Shown piece by piece: positions 15,653 to 19,686 of a stretch of 19,686 nucleotides of DNA (positions within the stretch are counted from its first letter, which is position 1; the number at the start of each line of letters is the position of its first letter). The stretch covers positions 1 to 19,686 of the forward strand of contig CAKQBP010000005.1 of NCBI GenBank assembly GCA_934216375.1, read 5' to 3'. Position numbers and translations under genes: made by a program. Under the pieces are notes generated by a model that saw nothing but the letters and a program-made list of their open reading frames with translations, was not told the DNA's origin and did not search any database. The stretch is from an uncultured Veillonella sp. (lineage in GTDB: Bacteria; Bacillota; Negativicutes; Veillonellales; Veillonellaceae).

Positions 15653-17821
15653 ATGTTTAAACCAAAAGCTTATAAAAGTATGCTTGCAGCGTCCGTGTTG
15701 ACCGCTGTCATGGGGACAGGCAGTGTATTTGCTGCTGAGGTACAAGCTGGCTATACTCCAGATTTAAATAGCACAACGACGACTAATGCTGCTACAACAA
15801 ATGATGCAGCTACTACACAAGCTGTTTATAATGCTGATGCAACTACTACAACTATACAAGATGAAACTGATGCAGCTATCTTAGCTGCTCGTGGTGATAC
15901 GACTATATCTAGTGATGGCACTGTAGTAAAAGGTTCTGATGGAACTGTTACAGTAAATAATGCTGCTTTAAAAACTGATGATAAACAAGTAAAAATGGTA
16001 TCTAAAACTACTGGTGGTACTGACCTTGATAAGGCTGCTGAAAATGGTCAAACTCAAGCTGTTACAACAGTAGAGGCACAATATGTTACATCTGCTAGTG
16101 CAGAATCTGTTAATCCATACGTAGGTAAATTGATTACTGGTTTATCTATATCTGGCGTTACAGCTGAACAGCAAGCAAATTTGTTGCCAATTTTAACTGA
16201 AAAAGTTGGCGATGCCGTATCTGTTGATGGCGTATTTAAAGATGTAACTAATCTTGGTAATACTGGTTACTTCTCTGAAGTAAATCCTGTATTTACTTCC
16301 GTGCCTGAAGGCGTAAAATTGGACTTTGCCGTAACAGTAAATCCAGTTACTACTGGCGTTTCCTTTGAAGGTAATACTGTATATTCCTCCGAAGTATTGA
16401 CTAAGTTCATGGATATTCAACCAGGTCAAGTTCTTAACTCTGTATCCGTAGGGCAAAAAGTTCAAGGGATTAATGCTGCATATGCTCGCGATGGCTATAT
16501 GTTAGCACACGTTGATGGTATCCGTGTAGATGACCAAGGCGTACTTCATATACACATTGTTGAAGGTATCGTAGAAGATATCATTCCAGCAGGTAACAAG
16601 AAAACTCGCGATAAAGTTATTACTCGTGAATTTGTTCAAAAGAAAGGAAAACCTTTCAATAAATTCTTGGTACGTCGTTCTGTAGAACGCGTATACAACT
16701 TAGGCTTTTTTGATGACGTAAACGTTCGTATGTTGCCAGGTGAACAAGATCCAAATAATGTAATTATTGAAATCGACGTATTGGAACATAAGACAGGTAC
16801 CATTACATTAGGTGCTGGGTACTCTAAATCTGATGGATTGATGGGGATCGTTGAGTTTGGTGAAGATAACTTCCGTGGTACTGGCGATAAATTTAAAGTT
16901 CACTGGGAAATCGGTGGTAAGAAAAAATATAAGAACTACCAAATCTCCTACTTGAAACCTTGGATCGATAGCAAAGGTACATCCCTTGGTTTCTCCTTCT
17001 TCAACCGCGAAGATGAATATACAGATTACAATGAAGATGGTAATGAAGTAGCAGAATACAATAAGAAATCTCGTGGTTTCAATATTTCCTTCGGTCGTCA
17101 AACTGGGGAATATACTCGTGATTACTTGACATTAGAATCCCGTAAAGATTCTTATAAATGGGATGATGATGATAGCTCTGGCTTCCGTTATGATAAAAAT
17201 GCGGGTAAAGGTACAAACTGGGATAATGGTTCCTATAACTTCGCATCTGATAACTATGTAAAAAATAACTTTGGTCGCATTAACTCCGTAACATGGCAAA
17301 AAGTATACGATTCTCGCGATAATATCTATGAACCAACTCGTGGTCGCCGTATTTCCTATACTACACAATGGGCTGGTCATGGCTTGGGCGGTGACTTTGA
17401 CTTCTACAAATTCACAGCTGAAACTCGTATGTACAAGAAATTGGGCGCTAAGAATGTATTGGCATTCCGTGCACGTGCTGGTTTCATCCAAGGTGATGCT
17501 CCTTATAGCCAATTGTTCACATTGGGCGGTGCTGATTCCTTACGTGGTTATGAAGATGATCAATTCCGTGGTAAGAAGATGTACAATGCTACATTGGAAT
17601 TCCGTTTCCCAATTGTTAAGAAAGTTAGTGGTGTGTTATTCGGTGATATTGGTGATGCATGGGATGCACCAAATGTTACATGGTATAACAGCAAAAAATC
17701 CTTTAACTATGGCGTTGGTGCTGGTGTTCGTATTACAACACCAATTGGCCCTGTTAAACTTGACTATGGTGTGGGTAAACACAAAAATAAATTCCACTTC
17801 AGCTTCGGTACACAATTCTAA
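15653..17821 (+). CDS. bamA: Outer-membrane assembly protein BamA (three POTRA domains)
   Basis: This is the central Omp85-family insertase that folds barrels into the outer membrane. The 722-residue product has a signal peptide (1-28, VFA or FAA cleavage). A Thr/Ala-rich, probably flexible stretch of about 120 residues (30-150) follows. Three POTRA-like domains lie at about 154-230, 231-304 and 305-378, and a 16-strand-type barrel fills 379-722. The barrel carries LRGY (630-633), the family's VRGF/Y lid motif, near GGADSL, and ends in Phe722. E. coli BamA has five POTRAs, so this one is shortened on the periplasmic side. AGGAGGAA (15642-15649) fixes the start. An extended -10 promoter precedes it and three OmpH-like genes follow. 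With only one Omp85 protein here, it may also serve TamB. Confidence 0.96.
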   Translation: MFKPKAYKSMLAASVLTAVMGTGSVFAAEVQAGYTPDLNSTTTTNAATTNDAATTQAVYNADATTTTIQDETDAAILAARGDTTISSDGTVVKGSDGTVTVNNAALKTDDKQVKMVSKTTGGTDLDKAAENGQTQAVTTVEAQYVTSASAESVNPYVGKLITGLSISGVTAEQQANLLPILTEKVGDAVSVDGVFKDVTNLGNTGYFSEVNPVFTSVPEGVKLDFAVTVNPVTTGVSFEGNTVYSSEVLTKFMDIQPGQVLNSVSVGQKVQGINAAYARDGYMLAHVDGIRVDDQGVLHIHIVEGIVEDIIPAGNKKTRDKVITREFVQKKGKPFNKFLVRRSVERVYNLGFFDDVNVRMLPGEQDPNNVIIEIDVLEHKTGTITLGAGYSKSDGLMGIVEFGEDNFRGTGDKFKVHWEIGGKKKYKNYQISYLKPWIDSKGTSLGFSFFNREDEYTDYNEDGNEVAEYNKKSRGFNISFGRQTGEYTRDYLTLESRKDSYKWDDDDSSGFRYDKNAGKGTNWDNGSYNFASDNYVKNNFGRINSVTWQKVYDSRDNIYEPTRGRRISYTTQWAGHGLGGDFDFYKFTAETRMYKKLGAKNVLAFRARAGFIQGDAPYSQLFTLGGADSLRGYEDDQFRGKKMYNATLEFRFPIVKKVSGVLFGDIGDAWDAPNVTWYNSKKSFNYGVGAGVRITTPIGPVKLDYGVGKHKNKFHFSFGTQF

Positions 17822-17837
17822 TATAGTAAATGTATAT

Positions 17838-17869
17838 GGTGAAGGCTTCTTTTTAAAGAGGCTTTCACC
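17838..17869 (+). terminator. Long hairpin between bamA and the OmpH genes
   Basis: The 15-base arms at 17838-17852 and 17855-17869 pair fully with two G-U wobbles around a TT loop. No T-run follows (AATATCTCTA). It has the same build as the hairpin after tamB and could reduce, rather than end, transcription into the OmpH genes. No promoter is obvious between it and the next gene. Confidence 0.55.
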
Positions 17870-17927
17870 AATATCTCTATATGGCATCCTTTGATGCAGT
17901 GATTTAAAGAAATGAGGGCACTCTATT

Positions 17928-18416
17928 ATGATGCGAATGATGAACAACAAGGCGAATGTAAAGATTTTTTCCATCGCCATTGCTGCAATTTTTATTGTTG
18001 GTATTGGTGCGTTAGCTTATACGCAAATGGCTTCGCCTAGTAGTAATAGTGGGACTAGTACTATTGGGGTTATCGATACATCTCGTATGTTGTCTCAAGA
18101 TAATCCAATTTATATCTCTGCAGCTCAAGAATATATGAGCTATCAAAGCCAATTACAACAAGAAACGCAAGCTAAAATTGATGCGGCACAAGATGATGCT
18201 ACTAAACAAAAAATCGCTGAAGAAGCTCGTCAAAACCTAGCTAAAAAAGATCAAGAAATTGCTAAATCCGTTCAAGATAAAGCTATGGAGGCTGCAAAAG
18301 CGGTTGGTGATGCTAAAGGTCTTAGCGTTGTTATGACTAAAGACACTGTACTATACGGTGGTGTTGACATTACAGATCAAGTATTGAAAAAACTAGCTAC
18401 TGATGCAAAAAAATAA
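17928..18416 (+). CDS. skp: Skp/OmpH-family periplasmic chaperone-like protein, short form
   Basis: This is a 162-residue OmpH-type protein. Skp-family proteins hold unfolded outer-membrane proteins in the periplasm on the way to BamA. A hydrophobic N-terminal segment (about 12-32) may be an uncleaved anchor or a signal ending ALA before Tyr31. The family pattern is clear: IGVIDTSRMLSQDNP (46-60) opens the core strand, a Gln/Lys/Ala-rich helix covers about 65-128, and GLSVVMTKDTVLYGGVDITDQVL (131-153) closes it. GAGGG (17914-17918) lies nine bases before the ATG at 17928; a second ATG directly follows, and two more occur in the next four codons, so the exact start could shift by up to four codons. 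It lies 106 bases downstream of bamA, matching the common bamA-skp order. Confidence 0.88.
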   Translation: MMRMMNNKANVKIFSIAIAAIFIVGIGALAYTQMASPSSNSGTSTIGVIDTSRMLSQDNPIYISAAQEYMSYQSQLQQETQAKIDAAQDDATKQKIAEEARQNLAKKDQEIAKSVQDKAMEAAKAVGDAKGLSVVMTKDTVLYGGVDITDQVLKKLATDAKK

Positions 18417-18445
18417 ACTGTAGTTCTATGTAAGGGAGAACGACA

Positions 18446-19417
18446 ATGAACGGGAAACAACGATATATAGGACTAGTCATATTTCTCGTTGCTGCAATAA
18501 GTGCTATGGTTTGGGCCTATGGTTTTGTAACAAATCGCCAACAGGGTCCTGATGGCATGTCAATAGGTGTTGTACGCATTGATGATGTACTAGAGTTTAA
18601 TCCATCCTATGCGGATTATAAACAAGCCAAAAATGAATTGGAACTTTTACAACGTCAATATGAACTTGAACAACAAGCCTTAAATGCCAAGTCAGAGACA
18701 CAAGATGAACAGTTGAAAACGCTTGCACTGGATTCAACCTTGTCAGATGCTCTTACGGTAGAATTGCAAACTCGTATTGCAACAAAAGAAAATGAACTAA
18801 ATCAGCAATTAAATGCAAAGCGCAATGAATTAACTCAAAAGTATTTAGCTGAGTTAAAGGTTAGTACTAATGAATATGATCTGGAAATCGTAAACCTTCA
18901 ACTAGACTTATATGCCTATGATGCACGTGTATATATAGATGATGCACAAAGAGCAGCGGCTATGGCTGAAAAAGCTAAAAAAGAAGAAAGATTAAAGGAC
19001 TTATTAGCTAAGAGAAAACCGTCGGATTTCGATGTAGATTCAATTAAAGCAAAGGTACAGGCTGAGCTTGCTCCAATGCAACAAAAAGGGCAGGAAGAGC
19101 TCAATCAATACGCTGCATCCCTACAGAAGGAATTAGCTGAGAAACGAGACTCCATGGTACAACAACAAGCACAATCCATCATTGCTAATAATAACCTGCC
19201 TGTGGCGCAAGAGTGGAATGATACATGGGCAAAAAAGCTTTCAGATAAAGAAGCTGAAGTGAGTGCACTTCATGAGGCCATTTTAGAAGATGTTCGTATG
19301 CGCGTAGCAATTATTGCTGAGGAACAACATTTGGATTTAGTTATCATCGATGATGGTGGTAATATTAAAGGGCTTGATATTACTGATGCAGTGAAGGCGT
19401 CCTATCGAGTTCAATAA
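18446..19417 (+). CDS. Skp/OmpH-family protein, elongated form
   Basis: This 323-residue paralogue of the preceding gene is twice its length. A hydrophobic segment (about 8-28) forms an anchor or signal. MSIGVVRIDDVLEFNPSY (38-55) is the opening strand. A very long predicted coiled coil of charged heptads runs from about 57 to 286. HLDLVIIDDGGNIKGLDITDAV (294-315) is the closing strand, matching the GVDITDQV end of the short form. So it is one Skp fold with extended tentacle helices, not two fused copies. GGGAGAA (18434-18440) fixes the ATG. It starts 29 bases after the short form and ends in the ribosome binding site of the third. A longer reach could suit larger clients, but this is inference. 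Confidence 0.85.
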   Translation: MNGKQRYIGLVIFLVAAISAMVWAYGFVTNRQQGPDGMSIGVVRIDDVLEFNPSYADYKQAKNELELLQRQYELEQQALNAKSETQDEQLKTLALDSTLSDALTVELQTRIATKENELNQQLNAKRNELTQKYLAELKVSTNEYDLEIVNLQLDLYAYDARVYIDDAQRAAAMAEKAKKEERLKDLLAKRKPSDFDVDSIKAKVQAELAPMQQKGQEELNQYAASLQKELAEKRDSMVQQQAQSIIANNNLPVAQEWNDTWAKKLSDKEAEVSALHEAILEDVRMRVAIIAEEQHLDLVIIDDGGNIKGLDITDAVKASYRVQ

Positions 19418-19428
19418 GGAGTTATATT

Positions 19429-19686
19429 ATGAATAAACGTATTAAATCTTTAGTATTAGGTGCATCTTTAGTAGCTTCTATGGCTATCTTAGGTGGTTGT
19501 GGTTCTAATAATGTTGGTTATGTTGATAGCGTGAAAGTAGCAAACAGTACTGAAAAAGGTATTGAAATTACTAAAGAAATCAATGCTAAAAAAGCGGAAT
19601 TAGATGCTAAAATTGCTGCTGCCGATGAAGCATCTAAACAAAATGTATTTAATCAAGCGAATCAAGAATTGAATGCCTTTGCGAAT
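19429..19686 (+). CDS. OmpH-like lipoprotein, cut by the window end
   Basis: Only the first 86 codons are inside the window; the gene runs on beyond 19686. The start ATG is preceded by AAGGAG (19416-19421), which overlaps the stop of the previous gene. The N-terminus is a lipoprotein signal with the lipobox LGGC (21-24), predicting lipidation at Cys24. VGYVDSVKVANSTEKGIEI then follows, echoing the IGVIDTSR and IGVVRIDD openings of the two upstream OmpH-like proteins, and a charged helix begins. I read it as the third OmpH/Skp-like member, tethered to a membrane by lipid. The C-terminal half is unseen, so the family call is tentative. Confidence 0.75.
   Translation, partial: MNKRIKSLVLGASLVASMAILGGCGSNNVGYVDSVKVANSTEKGIEITKEINAKKAELDAKIAAADEASKQNVFNQANQELNAFAN

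Noticed and set aside
17328..17894. 188-codon + strand frame overlapping the end of bamA
   Set aside because: It overlaps the conserved BamA barrel frame, runs through the downstream hairpin, and its product shows no family features.
17884..17897. Small hairpin GCATC-CTTT-GATGC before the first OmpH gene
   Set aside because: The stem has only five pairs and no T-run; it could easily occur by chance.

Overview
The window reads as chromosomal DNA of a diderm Firmicute (Negativicutes), most likely Veillonella or a close relative. It is AT-rich with Firmicute-style strong ribosome binding sites and promoters, yet nearly every gene serves a Gram-negative-type envelope: MlaE/F/D, a TolC-type channel, TamB, BamA and Skp/OmpH-type proteins, next to murA and an mreB-family gene. 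The genus call rests on gene content and order recalled from Veillonella, not on a database match. All genes lie on the + strand and I found no credible gene on the - strand.

Layout. (1) 1-2847, wall and cytoskeleton: murA, then an overlapping mreB/mbl-type gene with an unusual basic N-terminal extension, a four-copy 14-bp tandem repeat starting at its stop codon, and a strong terminator. (2) 2858-6674, exported proteins: a sigma-A-type promoter and an AMIN-domain protein with a decayed phosphodiester-glycosidase-like domain; then a second promoter, a 94-residue exported biotinyl/lipoyl-like protein and an exported SpoIVB/S55-like serine peptidase. (3) 6705-11046, lipid transport and export: mlaE, mlaF and mlaD, whose MlaD carries a predicted C-terminal beta-barrel, then a TolC-family outer-membrane channel and a UUCG-loop terminator. 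(4) 11187-15523: a 1429-residue TamB with about 98-residue periodic repeats. (5) 15578 to the end: an extended -10 promoter, bamA with only three POTRA domains, and three successive OmpH/Skp-like genes. Of these, two have an N-terminal hydrophobic segment and the third, cut by the window end, is a lipoprotein.

How the genes fit together. BamA inserts barrels (TolC, presumably the MlaD barrel), and Skp-like proteins chaperone barrel precursors. TamB and the Mla proteins are bridge-type lipid carriers between the two membranes. The AMIN protein may tie envelope work to peptidoglycan, and MurA and MreB supply and shape the wall. The most unusual elements are the MlaD-barrel fusion, the tiny exported lipoyl-like protein with its S55 peptidase neighbour, the MreB extension, the decayed glycosidase domain and the tandem OmpH trio. 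The cluster itself and the MlaD architecture are already known from Veillonella work as I recall it; the small exported proteins have no function I can assign.
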